From Carboxylicivirga fragile (lineage in GTDB: Bacteria; Bacteroidota; Bacteroidia; Bacteroidales; Marinilabiliaceae), in the NCBI GenBank assembly GCA_025499625.1, contig JAFMVD010000034.1, forward strand, positions 1 to 63,225: a stretch of DNA of 63,225 nucleotides, in the 5' to 3' direction. Below the pieces are notes generated by a model. The model saw nothing but the letters and a program-made list of their open reading frames with translations. It made no database searches and was not told the DNA's origin. Position numbers and translations under genes: made by a program. This document shows, one piece after another, positions 34,942 through 44,317 of this stretch. The first letter of the stretch is position 1; each line of letters starts with the position of its first letter.

Positions 34942-37900
34942 CTATAACGTTTCCTTTTCTTCTTTAGTCTCCACTTCCTCTTCCTTTTTACCTTCCCCTC
35001 TAATTTTCATCCAATACCTGTGCATTAGCTCCCTTAATGTATCAAATTCTTCGTTAAAAGAAATACCAACACCCTGAGTGGTTGGAGAACTGGTGTAAAC
35101 GATATCGTCATTAGAATGCGTATAAGCTTTGGCACGTAAGCTACCCGATGCATTTAGTTTTACATCTACATCAAAATCACCAATAAGTGCGCTTGTTCGT
35201 GTTTCATCTTGTCCATATCCAACATTACCATTTATGGAAACACGATTATTAAATACTTGGGTAGAGAGAGCTACCTCCACCTCATCACTCGTCACCTCAT
35301 CACCTGGGCGATAACTCACACCGATGTCAAAATCATTACTAATTTGTGATAACCAATTACTAAGCTGATTCGACAACATCTCAGATGTGGTTACAAGAGC
35401 TGCATTATTACCTGTTGAACGATTTCCATTACCTACGTTTGCCGACTGGTTTTCGTCGGAATAAAAACGATTAAGTACCAGTAAAGAAAGCACCTGTCTA
35501 TTCAATTCCTCTTCGGAATTAATAAAGGCATCAATAAAATCCTGATTATTTTTCTGCGCCGATGGTGTTACAATCTCAAATTGAATGGCTGGTTTCGTTA
35601 ATCGATCAGTCAGTAACATATTACAATGCACTGGAATTCGCCTTCTATACTCATCCAACGAAGGATCATCCTGCATACTAGAAGCAACCAAATCGTAAAG
35701 CGATGTTTTTAATTTGTAGGTCGCATTTAAGTCTATATTTGCATCATATGGATTACCGTTCCATTGAATATTACTGCCTTGATTAATTAAAAAACGCTTG
35801 TTCAAAACATTTTGAAGGGTAAATAAATAATCGCCTTCGGTAAAACTAAAATCACCATAGAAATTAATTCCACCTTCCTTGTCCATCTTTATTTGAAGAT
35901 TACCGTTGCCACTTCCTTTCAAGATATCCCCACTTTTAGAATCAAAAATAACTTGGGTTTTAGCTTCTGGTGTAATATCTAAATCCATTGTCACCGTCAT
36001 TCCCGACAAGTCTGCTTCGTACCCCTGAACTTCTTCCTTATCCACTATATCATAGAGTGTTTCATCCTTAACAAATCGAATAAAATTCGATTCTTCAACA
36101 CTTTCCTCACCCCTCAGTGGAATATAAAAATTGGTATTTTCCTCAGTGGTTCCACTAATATCAATAATGATATCGCTTGTTGTACCTGTTATCGACATGT
36201 TACCATTGGAAAAAACCGTTCCGTAGTAAAGCTGATTATCAACACTCTTCGTATCTAAAACCAACATATTGTTGGTCAGTAGAACTAAATCATAGGACAT
36301 ATCGTGAAAGCCAGTATGGGTAATGTCACCATTAAACGTTCCCGAATTACCAAAACGATCGGATAAATTAAGCCCTTGAAATAACATTCTATTAGGTTCA
36401 AAAATAACAGAATCACTAATGGAATAGGTTGTCTTCAATAAATCAACGTCGAAAAAAGCTTTGTTAATATTAAGTCTACCAAGCAACTCTGGTTCTGATA
36501 TAGGCCCAACAACGGCAATATCACCTGAAGCTGTTCCTGACAGATTTTGCATGATTCGTTTTAGATAGAGATTAAGAAAACCTATTTCTAAACTATCTAT
36601 TTGAAAAGCCATATCCATGCTCAATTTGTCCATATCAAAATACCCACCACCAGACAAGGGCACAGTATTGTTCTTCATCACTTTTGAATCAAGTAGTAGG
36701 TGTTTATTGTCTGGCTCATAATTCGTTTCCAAATAAAAGTCGCCTATCATATCTTTATTAAACTCAAAGTCTTTTATAGCTAGATCACTGGTTACAATAG
36801 GTACACGAAAAACATCTTTAATACTGATATTTCCATTTAAGAGACCAGAAATATCCATACTACTCAAATTTTCTTTGCTTAATATATGCCCAAGGTTTAT
36901 ATTCTGAATGTGAATATTCAAACCATCGGAAATAGTTTTATGTAGAAAACCATTGATGCCAATCTCTTGATTTTGATGATGAACTCTAAAATTCTTAAAT
37001 GATAGACCCAAAGGATGATAATTAACTCTGCAAGGCTGTACCTCCCACAAACTATCACGTATCATTACATACGAAGGCTCAATGTCAATAAGCGCATATA
37101 AGCCTCTATCGCTCGAACGCAGATGTGTTTTTGTGAGAATTGAACCACTATTGGTATACTCGTTCCAATTATTCCAAAACACATTAAATACAACTGTGTC
37201 CCTGTACAGATGTTGATGCAAGCTCAAATTCTGAAATATTGTTTCTTCATCAATATCAATATTTTTAAAGCGTGTGATTAGTGATAAACTCTCATCTCCC
37301 TTTGAGCTAATGTTTAATTCTGGTCGGATTGCACTAACGTTTTTATACTTTAAATAACCAAGTTCACCACTCACATCAACGTAACCAGTCTCACTATTAT
37401 ACCTTCCCAAAACCAAACCTTCATCGGATATCACTATGTTTGGTTGAATTAAGTTCATGATAGACGACACCTTCTTTAGACGACACGAAAATGTGAACTC
37501 ATTGGCATGGTATTCAAACTCTTTTACCTCCAACTCTTTTTTTAATGCAGGTAAATAATCAACTATTTTACGGTTAATAAGCGACCCCAGGTATTTAAAA
37601 TTATATTTTCCAATTAAATCGCCTTCAGCCAAATCAGACTGTAATATCAAGTGTTTGTCATCTCCCTCTCGAACAGAAATAATTAACAATGAATCCATTT
37701 TAACATCGTGGATTGGCGATTCAAAAAGAGCATCTTTCACCTTTACAAATCCAACAATATCATTTAAATCACGCCCACTAAAATTAGTTTCCAGATTTAA
37801 TGAAAAGTTATTATCCACAACGCTCGGAACAATATTCAACTTATCTAATTTAGCACCCCTAATTGTTGCATTAAAATCAAAATTTGGGACATCTCCTGAG

Positions 37901-39363
37901 AAATCTATCTTTCCATTAAAAGCCAAGGCACCATTGGGATCTTTAACAGCAAAATGTCCATCGAACTTATTATTAGCAAACAATCCGTTCAAATTAATAT
38001 TGGTATAATCATAATCATTGATTCTCAAAGAATCAATATTACCTTGTAAATGTGCATAAAAGGAACTAGCTGACTTACGTTGCCCCTTGATAGTAACTGA
38101 CATTGTTACATTCTCCATTAAACTGTCAGCTTTAGCTAATTTACCAATATTAAAACCTTGTGTAGATAAGTTCCCTGCAAACAGTAACCCCTTTTCTTCA
38201 TCAATTTTAACACCAATATCCGTATCTATACTTCCAAGTGCAGAATTAAATTGCCCATAGGCCACCATGTCACTTAAGAAACCAGTTAAATTACCCTTAT
38301 ATCTTATCTCTTCTAAACTTTGTAGCGCACTAGGCAACTTCACAGCAGTTCCTCTGGAAAATGAAAGCAAGCGTTCTAAATCATTTGGCGAAGATTTTAA
38401 ATGACTAATATTTAAGTATAAGAATGATTCATCTATATTCGGCAGACCACTAATATCAAAACTCGTCGCGATTGAAGATTGCGAACCAAATTCGAGCCTT
38501 ACCTTGCGCCCTTTAATATTGTCAATTCTTCCATAAAAGTTACCTGATAAACCAACAGGCACTCGTAAATAATTCTGATTTGGATTAAAGAACGAAAAAT
38601 CTAAAGGTGAAATATAAGATGGCTTGACTCCCAAGTGAAAGGTTCCAAGCTGTTCTATGCCCTCAAACTTTTTATTTATCTGACAAAAAACAGAATCAAT
38701 ATACAATGAAGAATACGATGTATTTAGTTTTATCTCGGTTGCTGAAACAAATGTATCGTTAAATTTAGCCGTGCAGGAGCCATCCATCATCCTAAAGCCT
38801 CGTTTTTCAGAGAAACTTATGGCTTTCAAGGCAAAAGACACGATACTATCTTGTTTTATATTACTTATAGCCACATTTAAATTATGAATATCGGCGTCTA
38901 TATTACTGCCTCTATCCCCATACCTAAGGGCACCATTTTTTATGTGGATATTACTAAGTCCCACTGACCAACGATCATGAATTACAGAATCCTTCTTCCC
39001 CAAATGCGCCAATAAAAATGAATAGTTATATAAACTATCAACTTTCTCAACTTGAATCAATGGTTTGTTAAGTTGAATATTTCGAAAAAAGATTTGCTTT
39101 TTACTCAATCGAAATGAATCAATAGCCGAACTCATTTTCTGCACAAAAACTAAAGTATCTTTCTGTTCATCCAATAGTAAAACATCATCCAGAACCAGAT
39201 GCTTAAATGGCTTAAAATAAACACGTCCTACAGAAATATCCGTATTAAACTCTTCTGATAATTGTGCGGTAAAATAATCAAGTGCCTTGGTTTGAACGGC
39301 AGGAATTAAAATGATGGTATACAACAGTATGGGCACTGCCAAAAGCACTGCCGAAACATACAA
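34942..39363 (-). CDS. tamB: TamB-like inner-membrane/periplasm bridge protein
   Basis: 1473 aa. One N-terminal TM helix, a very long beta-taco-forming region and a C-terminal TamB (DUF490) domain. The family bridges inner and outer membranes, in phospholipid transport and/or barrel assembly. No ATG is found at the expected N-terminus: the frame opens at a TAA (39418), gives a basic stretch (KRDKSIKKNIKIG) without Met, and the first usable codon is a TTG at 39363. The true start may be this TTG or an unusual codon upstream. Divergent from tsaD. Confidence 0.85.
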   Translation of the reverse strand: MYVSAVLLAVPILLYTIILIPAVQTKALDYFTAQLSEEFNTDISVGRVYFKPFKHLVLDDVLLLDEQKDTLVFVQKMSSAIDSFRLSKKQIFFRNIQLNKPLIQVEKVDSLYNYSFLLAHLGKKDSVIHDRWSVGLSNIHIKNGALRYGDRGSNIDADIHNLNVAISNIKQDSIVSFALKAISFSEKRGFRMMDGSCTAKFNDTFVSATEIKLNTSYSSLYIDSVFCQINKKFEGIEQLGTFHLGVKPSYISPLDFSFFNPNQNYLRVPVGLSGNFYGRIDNIKGRKVRLEFGSQSSIATSFDISGLPNIDESFLYLNISHLKSSPNDLERLLSFSRGTAVKLPSALQSLEEIRYKGNLTGFLSDMVAYGQFNSALGSIDTDIGVKIDEEKGLLFAGNLSTQGFNIGKLAKADSLMENVTMSVTIKGQRKSASSFYAHLQGNIDSLRINDYDYTNINLNGLFANNKFDGHFAVKDPNGALAFNGKIDFSGDVPNFDFNATIRGAKLDKLNIVPSVVDNNFSLNLETNFSGRDLNDIVGFVKVKDALFESPIHDVKMDSLLIISVREGDDKHLILQSDLAEGDLIGKYNFKYLGSLINRKIVDYLPALKKELEVKEFEYHANEFTFSCRLKKVSSIMNLIQPNIVISDEGLVLGRYNSETGYVDVSGELGYLKYKNVSAIRPELNISSKGDESLSLITRFKNIDIDEETIFQNLSLHQHLYRDTVVFNVFWNNWNEYTNSGSILTKTHLRSSDRGLYALIDIEPSYVMIRDSLWEVQPCRVNYHPLGLSFKNFRVHHQNQEIGINGFLHKTISDGLNIHIQNINLGHILSKENLSSMDISGLLNGNISIKDVFRVPIVTSDLAIKDFEFNKDMIGDFYLETNYEPDNKHLLLDSKVMKNNTVPLSGGGYFDMDKLSMDMAFQIDSLEIGFLNLYLKRIMQNLSGTASGDIAVVGPISEPELLGRLNINKAFFDVDLLKTTYSISDSVIFEPNRMLFQGLNLSDRFGNSGTFNGDITHTGFHDMSYDLVLLTNNMLVLDTKSVDNQLYYGTVFSNGNMSITGTTSDIIIDISGTTEENTNFYIPLRGEESVEESNFIRFVKDETLYDIVDKEEVQGYEADLSGMTVTMDLDITPEAKTQVIFDSKSGDILKGSGNGNLQIKMDKEGGINFYGDFSFTEGDYLFTLQNVLNKRFLINQGSNIQWNGNPYDANIDLNATYKLKTSLYDLVASSMQDDPSLDEYRRRIPVHCNMLLTDRLTKPAIQFEIVTPSAQKNNQDFIDAFINSEEELNRQVLSLLVLNRFYSDENQSANVGNGNRSTGNNAALVTTSEMLSNQLSNWLSQISNDFDIGVSYRPGDEVTSDEVEVALSTQVFNNRVSINGNVGYGQDETRTSALIGDFDVDVKLNASGSLRAKAYTHSNDDIVYTSSPTTQGVGISFNEEFDTLRELMHRYWMKIRGEGKKEEEVETKEEKETL

Positions 39364-39473
39364 TCCTATTTTGATATTTTTTTTTATACTTTTATCCCGT
39401 TTTATAACCCACCAAAATTAGCAAAAACGTGGGATATTATGCGGATTTAAAGGTAATTCATTAAAATCAAATT

Positions 39474-40493
39474 ATGAGTGTTGTTATTTTGGGTATTGAG
39501 TCGTCGTGTGACGATACTTCAGCATCGGTTTTTCGTGATGAAGTTGTGCTATCAAATTGCGTCGCCAACCAGGACGTTCATCAAGCTTACGGGGGAGTAG
39601 TACCCGAATTAGCTTCGCGTGCCCACCAACAAAATATTATCCCTGTTGTCGAAAAAGCAATTCGTGATGCAAAAGTCTCAAAGGATGAAATTGATGCTGT
39701 GGCTTTTACACGTGGCCCAGGATTAATGGGGTCATTATTGGTAGGAACTTCATTTGCGAAAGGTTTTGCACTTGCCAATAACCTACCTTTAATTGAGGTT
39801 AACCATTTACATGCTCATGTATTAGCACATTTTATTAAGGAGGACAAAGACGATAATAACCAACCAAAATTCCCGTTTTTGTGTCTTTTGGTATCAGGCG
39901 GAAACAGTCAAATTGTGCATGTCAAGAGTCACCTTGATATGGAAATAATTGGTCAAACCATTGATGACGCCGCTGGAGAGGCTTTTGATAAGTGTGCAAA
40001 AGTAATGGGATTGCCATATCCTGGAGGACCGTTAATTGACAAATTAGCTAAAGAAGGTAATCCCGATGCATTTCAATTTAGTAAACCACGAATAGCGGAT
40101 TTCAATTACAGCTTTAGTGGATTAAAAACTTCTTTTCTTTACTTCTTGCGTGATCAACTTAAAGTTAATGCAAATTTCATTGAAGAAAACAAAGCTGACA
40201 TCTGTGCTTCCTTGCAAAAAACCATAATTGATATTCTTATGGATAAATTAATTAAAGCATCGAAAGCCACAAACATAAAGCAAATCACGCTTGCTGGAGG
40301 CGTTTCCGCCAATTCAGGCTTACGAAATCGTGTTGAAGAATTAGCTAAATCAAACAATTGGGTAACCTATGTGCCAAAATTTTCGTACACAACCGACAAT
40401 GCTGCAATGATTGCCATAAACGGTTACTACAAATACTTGAAGAAAGAGTTTGTAAAACAGGACATAGCACCTTTTGCAAGACTTGAGTTTTAA
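39474..40493 (+). CDS. tsaD: tRNA N6-adenosine threonylcarbamoyltransferase
   Basis: 339 aa, the usual length. Contains GIESSCDDTS at the N-terminus, the metal-binding HxxxH in NHLHAHVLAHF, LLVSGGNSQ, DDAAGEAFDK, GGPLIDKLA and the late GGVSANSGLR and TTDNAAMIA motifs. It transfers threonylcarbamoyl to A37 of ANN-decoding tRNAs in the cytosol. Start and motifs are all standard. Confidence 0.95.
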   Translation: MSVVILGIESSCDDTSASVFRDEVVLSNCVANQDVHQAYGGVVPELASRAHQQNIIPVVEKAIRDAKVSKDEIDAVAFTRGPGLMGSLLVGTSFAKGFALANNLPLIEVNHLHAHVLAHFIKEDKDDNNQPKFPFLCLLVSGGNSQIVHVKSHLDMEIIGQTIDDAAGEAFDKCAKVMGLPYPGGPLIDKLAKEGNPDAFQFSKPRIADFNYSFSGLKTSFLYFLRDQLKVNANFIEENKADICASLQKTIIDILMDKLIKASKATNIKQITLAGGVSANSGLRNRVEELAKSNNWVTYVPKFSYTTDNAAMIAINGYYKYLKKEFVKQDIAPFARLEF

Positions 40494-40591
40494 ATATTTT
40501 AAATGTCAAGTATTTGGTAGAATAAAAAAGCCGATTAGTCAAAATAAAACGCATTTTTACCGTAAAAAAGGGAGCTTTGAGGGTTTTTTTA

Positions 40592-40599
40592 TATTTTTG
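40592..40599 (+). promoter_or_regulatory. -7 box of the peptide locus (TATTTTTG)
   Basis: A TAnnTTTG box, 19 bp before the GTG of the PqqD-like gene, in the 125-bp gap after tsaD. TTTG at 40576 may be the -33 part, but the spacing (12 bp) is short. It would drive the compact run of genes to 42439. Confidence 0.45.
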
Positions 40600-40618
40600 C
40601 AAGCATATTTAGGTAATT

Positions 40619-40918
40619 GTGGGGGAGTTATATTACGAAAAAGCATCGGGATTTGTTGAAAAGCATATTGGAAATGAATTAGTTATTGTTCCATTAGTTG
40701 GAGCAGTAGCACAGATGGATAAAGTATTCTCTCTTAACGAAATTGGTTCTTTCATCTATTTTTTAATTGATGAACCTAAAACAAAAGGTGAGATTTTAGA
40801 TAAAATCTTAACCGATTTTGATGTAACTGAAGAAATTGCTAAAACAGACTTAGATAGTTTTTTGTTAAAAGCTAAGGAAGCGGGAATCGTCAATATCATA
40901 AATGAAGTGACAAGATAA
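40619..40918 (+). CDS. PqqD-like peptide carrier (RiPP recognition element)
   Basis: 99 aa. Acidic, with the PqqD-fold layout: beta strand near 5-25, then the block VFSLNEIGSFIYFLI and a three-helix winged-helix-like part with the motif EIAKTDLDSFLLKAKEAGIV. Such proteins bind the leader of ribosomal peptide precursors and present it to modifying enzymes. It starts at a GTG (no in-frame ATG before residue 32, and length fits). It ends 2 bp before the precursor-like ORF. Fold called by eye, not searched. Confidence 0.75.
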   Translation: MGELYYEKASGFVEKHIGNELVIVPLVGAVAQMDKVFSLNEIGSFIYFLIDEPKTKGEILDKILTDFDVTEEIAKTDLDSFLLKAKEAGIVNIINEVTR

Positions 40919-40920
40919 GA

Positions 40921-41124
40921 ATGAGCGTAAAGAGGAAATACATAAAACCAAGTATTGAGGTTTACAATATAGATCAAGAAATTAGTTTGGTTATGGCTTC
41001 AGTTCCTGTCGATCCGCCATGGGGAGCCGCAGCTCCTGCGGAAGAATCTCTACCAGATTACCCTAATACATTAAAAAGTGATTCTCCTTTTGGAGGAGAC
41101 AAACCGGATTATGATAACATGTAA
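40921..41124 (+). CDS. Small precursor-like peptide (putative RiPP precursor)
   Basis: 67 aa. The first ~27 residues (MSVKRKYIKPSIEVYNIDQ, then EISLVMAS) look like a leader; the rest is Pro/Gly/Asp-rich, with DPPWGAAAPAEES, SDSPFGGDKPDYD and no Cys or Lys-rich tail. Ser and Asp near the end are candidates for modification. It is sandwiched, with gaps of 2 and 9 bp, between the PqqD-like and HprK-like genes, as expected of a precursor. No signal peptide of the usual kind. Core and cleavage sites are inferred. Confidence 0.65.
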   Translation: MSVKRKYIKPSIEVYNIDQEISLVMASVPVDPPWGAAAPAEESLPDYPNTLKSDSPFGGDKPDYDNM

Positions 41125-41133
41125 AGGCCAATA

Positions 41134-42018
41134 GTGAATAAGACTTTAACTTATAATATAGGGGGCATAGGAATACAAGTAAATTTCCTTTGCCCCTTTT
41201 TATTTCCTGACAATAAAGCTGGAAGCCATTTCTTTCAAGATTCATTCCACTCGTGGATATTAAACATTTGCTCTACAAACGACATTAATATTAAAGATTA
41301 CAGACTCACATTTGCTGGGTCTGAAGAGTTTGACATAGAAATACCATATAAATGGAGTCTCTATTCAAGTAGCATTAAAAAGGCAATTGTATTCGAGTTT
41401 GAACAAGATGATTATTTCTCAAAAGGAATAGCAGAAATAAATATTGAAACCAAGACTATAGAACTTAGCTTGGTTCATCACCAGCAATCAGAAAAAAAAA
41501 TAGACCCGTTTTTTCATCCCTTCGGAATATTGCTTTTGCAATACCTTGTCCACCTGAACAGCGGAGTTATTATTCACGCATCGGCTGTTGAGTACAAAAA
41601 CAAAGGTTATCTTTTTTCTGCCATTTCGGGAACAGGTAAGTCAACAATGGCTAATCTCTGGAAAAGTTGTGGAGCTAAAATCATCAATGACGACCGAATC
41701 ATAATATCGCCTCAAAAATCAGAGTATTATTTACACAATACTCCAATGCCGCACTATCAAGATCAAAATAAAAAAGCCCCGCTATACAAAGCCTTCCTTT
41801 TAAAACAAGCAAAGGAAAATTACATTGAACCATTATCACCCATTAAAAGTACAATGGGACTTTTAAGCAACTGCATTCAATACCAATACGATGAAGGTCA
41901 GGTTAAACAACGTTTGAATACACTCGAAAACATCGCCCAAAATTACGGCGTATTTGAACTAGGTTTTAAACCAGATACATCAATAGTATCATTTATTGAA
42001 AACTATTTTGAAACTTGA
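41134..42018 (+). CDS. HprK-like P-loop kinase
   Basis: 294 aa from a GTG (no ATG is available). The N-terminal half is beta-rich. From about 145 the order is typical of HPr-kinase/PEPCK-like enzymes: HASAVEYKNKGYLFSA, Walker A SGTGKST (about 165-171) and INDDRI (about 189-194). No HprK hexamer signature was found. HprK-like proteins near PqqD homologues phosphorylate peptide serines in some lasso-type pathways, the suggested role here. It overlaps the downstream gene by 23 bp. Confidence 0.75.
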   Translation: MNKTLTYNIGGIGIQVNFLCPFLFPDNKAGSHFFQDSFHSWILNICSTNDINIKDYRLTFAGSEEFDIEIPYKWSLYSSSIKKAIVFEFEQDDYFSKGIAEINIETKTIELSLVHHQQSEKKIDPFFHPFGILLLQYLVHLNSGVIIHASAVEYKNKGYLFSAISGTGKSTMANLWKSCGAKIINDDRIIISPQKSEYYLHNTPMPHYQDQNKKAPLYKAFLLKQAKENYIEPLSPIKSTMGLLSNCIQYQYDEGQVKQRLNTLENIAQNYGVFELGFKPDTSIVSFIENYFET

Positions 42019-42439
42019 TAATGTAAAACATATCGTCGAAGAGCTATTGAATGATGGTAAAAGCACTGAGATAACAGCGCAAGGAATTAGCATGTACCCA
42101 CTTCTACAGCCAAATGACAAATTACTGGTAAAGAAGTACGATAAATATAAAAAAGGGGATATCGTTATTTTTGATCGAGGTGATGTTTTTGTTGCACATC
42201 GCGTTATAAGTATTCGGAACGAAAAAGTAATTTGCAAAGGTGATAGCCTGATTAAAGCAGACCCAATGATCAATAAAAAAGAGATACTTGGTAAAATCAC
42301 TGCTAGAACCAGACACACTAAAACTATTACTACTAGGCATTGGAAATTCAGACTAATGACACATATAATGCCTACATTTCATCCTCTTTTAGCATACCCT
42401 TTTATGGTGATGGCAATACTCCATCAAAAATACATCTAA
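41996..42439 (+). CDS. S26 signal-peptidase-like protein with Ser-His motif
   Basis: 147 aa from a TTG that overlaps the kinase gene by 23 bp. It has the nucleophile motif QGISMYPLL (around 30-38), then the GDIVIFDRGD loop and VAHRVISI, where the His replaces the Lys of bacterial SPase I, as in SipW/ER-type peptidases. A weak C-terminal hydrophobic segment (about 125-143) may be an anchor. It is a candidate to remove the leader of the peptide encoded at 40921. Start codon uncertain. Confidence 0.7.
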   Translation: MKTILKLDNVKHIVEELLNDGKSTEITAQGISMYPLLQPNDKLLVKKYDKYKKGDIVIFDRGDVFVAHRVISIRNEKVICKGDSLIKADPMINKKEILGKITARTRHTKTITTRHWKFRLMTHIMPTFHPLLAYPFMVMAILHQKYI

Positions 42440-42524
42440 CACAAGCACATTAAATCTTTCCTGCTTCAATATTAAATTCAATCAGATTATATAGTATTTT
42501 AGTAACTGATTTATGAATTAGCCA

Positions 42525-44312
42525 ATGAACATTCATCCGAAAGAAAGATTCACATATTTAATACAAGCGATAAAACTAGTGTATTACAGTTCGCCAAAGT
42601 GGACTGTAATAAATATACTTACAACAAGCCTAAGAGGCTTTATTCCACTTCTCTTACTATATGTTGTAAAGGAGTTAGTGGATGTTGTTGCACAAACAGT
42701 TGAAACAAATGGATCAAACATAAACCTAACCGAAGTTTATACAACAGTTGCTTTGGCTGGGATTTTCTTTCTTCTGAACGCTGTAAGTGGTTCAATAAAC
42801 GCATTGGTGCGCGAACGCCAGGCACACTTTGTCAACGATCATATTCAATCATTAATACAAGACAAAACAGTTAATATCCCGTATCGTTATTTTGAAGATG
42901 CGAATTATCAAGACATTTTTTACCGTGCCATTAATGAAGCACCCTATCGACCTGGTGCCATTTTTTATAGCTTATTAGGCTTATTACAGAACCTCATTAC
43001 CTTGGGGATCGTAATTATTATTTTAAGTACTTTTCATTGGAGTTTAATTCCTGTTTTATTGCTTGCGGGCGTTCCAATTATCTTATTTCGATTTTATTAC
43101 TCGCGCAAATTGTATGCAATAAAAAAGGAGCAAACTGAAGATGAGCGCAAAATGCATTATTTTAATCGCCTATTAACGGCCAAGGATTTTGCTAAAGAGC
43201 TTCGAATTTTTAATCTTAATGATACCTTTCGCGATAAATATGTTGAAGTACGCGACAGGTTAAGAGCTAAACAATGGCAACTATCGAAAAACAAAACTGC
43301 TTGGGAAAGCATGGTTCAAATTCTTTCCACATCAGTTCTTCTCATTGTTTTTTCCGTTATTATTTTAGGAGCCATCAAAGGAGAAATAAGCAATGGTTCG
43401 ATGGCCATGTATTTCCTAGCCCTACATAGAGGTTATGCTGTTCTTCAGGTTCTATTGAGTAAAATAACCTCCCTTTATGAAGATAATCTGTTTCTTAAAA
43501 ACTTTTTCGAGTTTCAAAAAATAAGCTTACCTAGTGAAGAAAGCACAAAAGCTGACTTTCCATCGCCATTAAACAATGGCATTACTTTTAATGACGTAAG
43601 CTTCAAATACCCAAATACCAAGCGTTGGGTCTTTAAAAACATCAATTTACACATTCCATCAGGAAAAACAATTGCCTTAGTTGGCGAGAATGGTTCTGGT
43701 AAAACAACCTTGGTGAAAATGCTTGCTGGCTTATACCAACCAAGCAATGGAAATATTAAGCTCGATAATGTTGATATAAACAACATCAAGCATGAAGAGC
43801 TAGCGCAGAACATCAGTGTAATTTTTCAGGACTTCATGCTATACAATATGTCGGCATCCGATAATATTCGATTTGGAAATGTAAAACGCCCATTTGAAGC
43901 TGATAATATAATTAAAGCAGCCAATGAAGCTGGCATACACAATGTTTTCAATGGTTTACCCAAAGGGTATGATACAACTTTAGGAACACTTTTTAAAGAT
44001 AGCGAAATGCTTAGCCGCGGCGAATGGCAACGTACAGCCCTTGCTCGCTCATTTTATAACGAAGCCCAATTGGTAATACTTGATGAACCAACGAGCTCGC
44101 TCGACGCCTTCACCGAAGCAAGTTTAATAAAACATTTCAAACAGATTATTCATGGCAGAACGGCCATTATTGTTAGTCATAGATTAACGACGATAAGCAT
44201 GGCCGACATAATAGTGGTATTAAAAGATGACGGCATTGCGGAATACGGCGAATATCAGCACTTAATGCAAACCAAAGGAGAACTATATAGAATGATCGAA
44301 TCCTTAAAATAA
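42525..44312 (+). CDS. ABC exporter (fused TM and ATPase), MsbA/lasso-exporter type
   Basis: 595 aa. Six TM helices in residues ~20-320, with no C39 peptidase domain in front, then the ATPase: Walker A GENGSGKTT near 386-394, Q-loop FQDF, signature LSRGEWQ near 496, Walker B VILDEPTS near 517 and SHR. The LSRGEWQ signature (not LSGGQ) is seen in peptide exporters. It follows the peptidase gene by 85 bp, so it is the probable exporter of the mature peptide. Lipid export is the main alternative. Confidence 0.88.
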   Translation: MNIHPKERFTYLIQAIKLVYYSSPKWTVINILTTSLRGFIPLLLLYVVKELVDVVAQTVETNGSNINLTEVYTTVALAGIFFLLNAVSGSINALVRERQAHFVNDHIQSLIQDKTVNIPYRYFEDANYQDIFYRAINEAPYRPGAIFYSLLGLLQNLITLGIVIIILSTFHWSLIPVLLLAGVPIILFRFYYSRKLYAIKKEQTEDERKMHYFNRLLTAKDFAKELRIFNLNDTFRDKYVEVRDRLRAKQWQLSKNKTAWESMVQILSTSVLLIVFSVIILGAIKGEISNGSMAMYFLALHRGYAVLQVLLSKITSLYEDNLFLKNFFEFQKISLPSEESTKADFPSPLNNGITFNDVSFKYPNTKRWVFKNINLHIPSGKTIALVGENGSGKTTLVKMLAGLYQPSNGNIKLDNVDINNIKHEELAQNISVIFQDFMLYNMSASDNIRFGNVKRPFEADNIIKAANEAGIHNVFNGLPKGYDTTLGTLFKDSEMLSRGEWQRTALARSFYNEAQLVILDEPTSSLDAFTEASLIKHFKQIIHGRTAIIVSHRLTTISMADIIVVLKDDGIAEYGEYQHLMQTKGELYRMIESLK

Positions 44313-44317
44313 ATAAC

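Noticed and set aside
40345-40602. 85-aa minus-strand ORF between tsaD and the PqqD-like gene
   Set aside because: It overlaps the 3' end of tsaD and has no start context or recognisable features.
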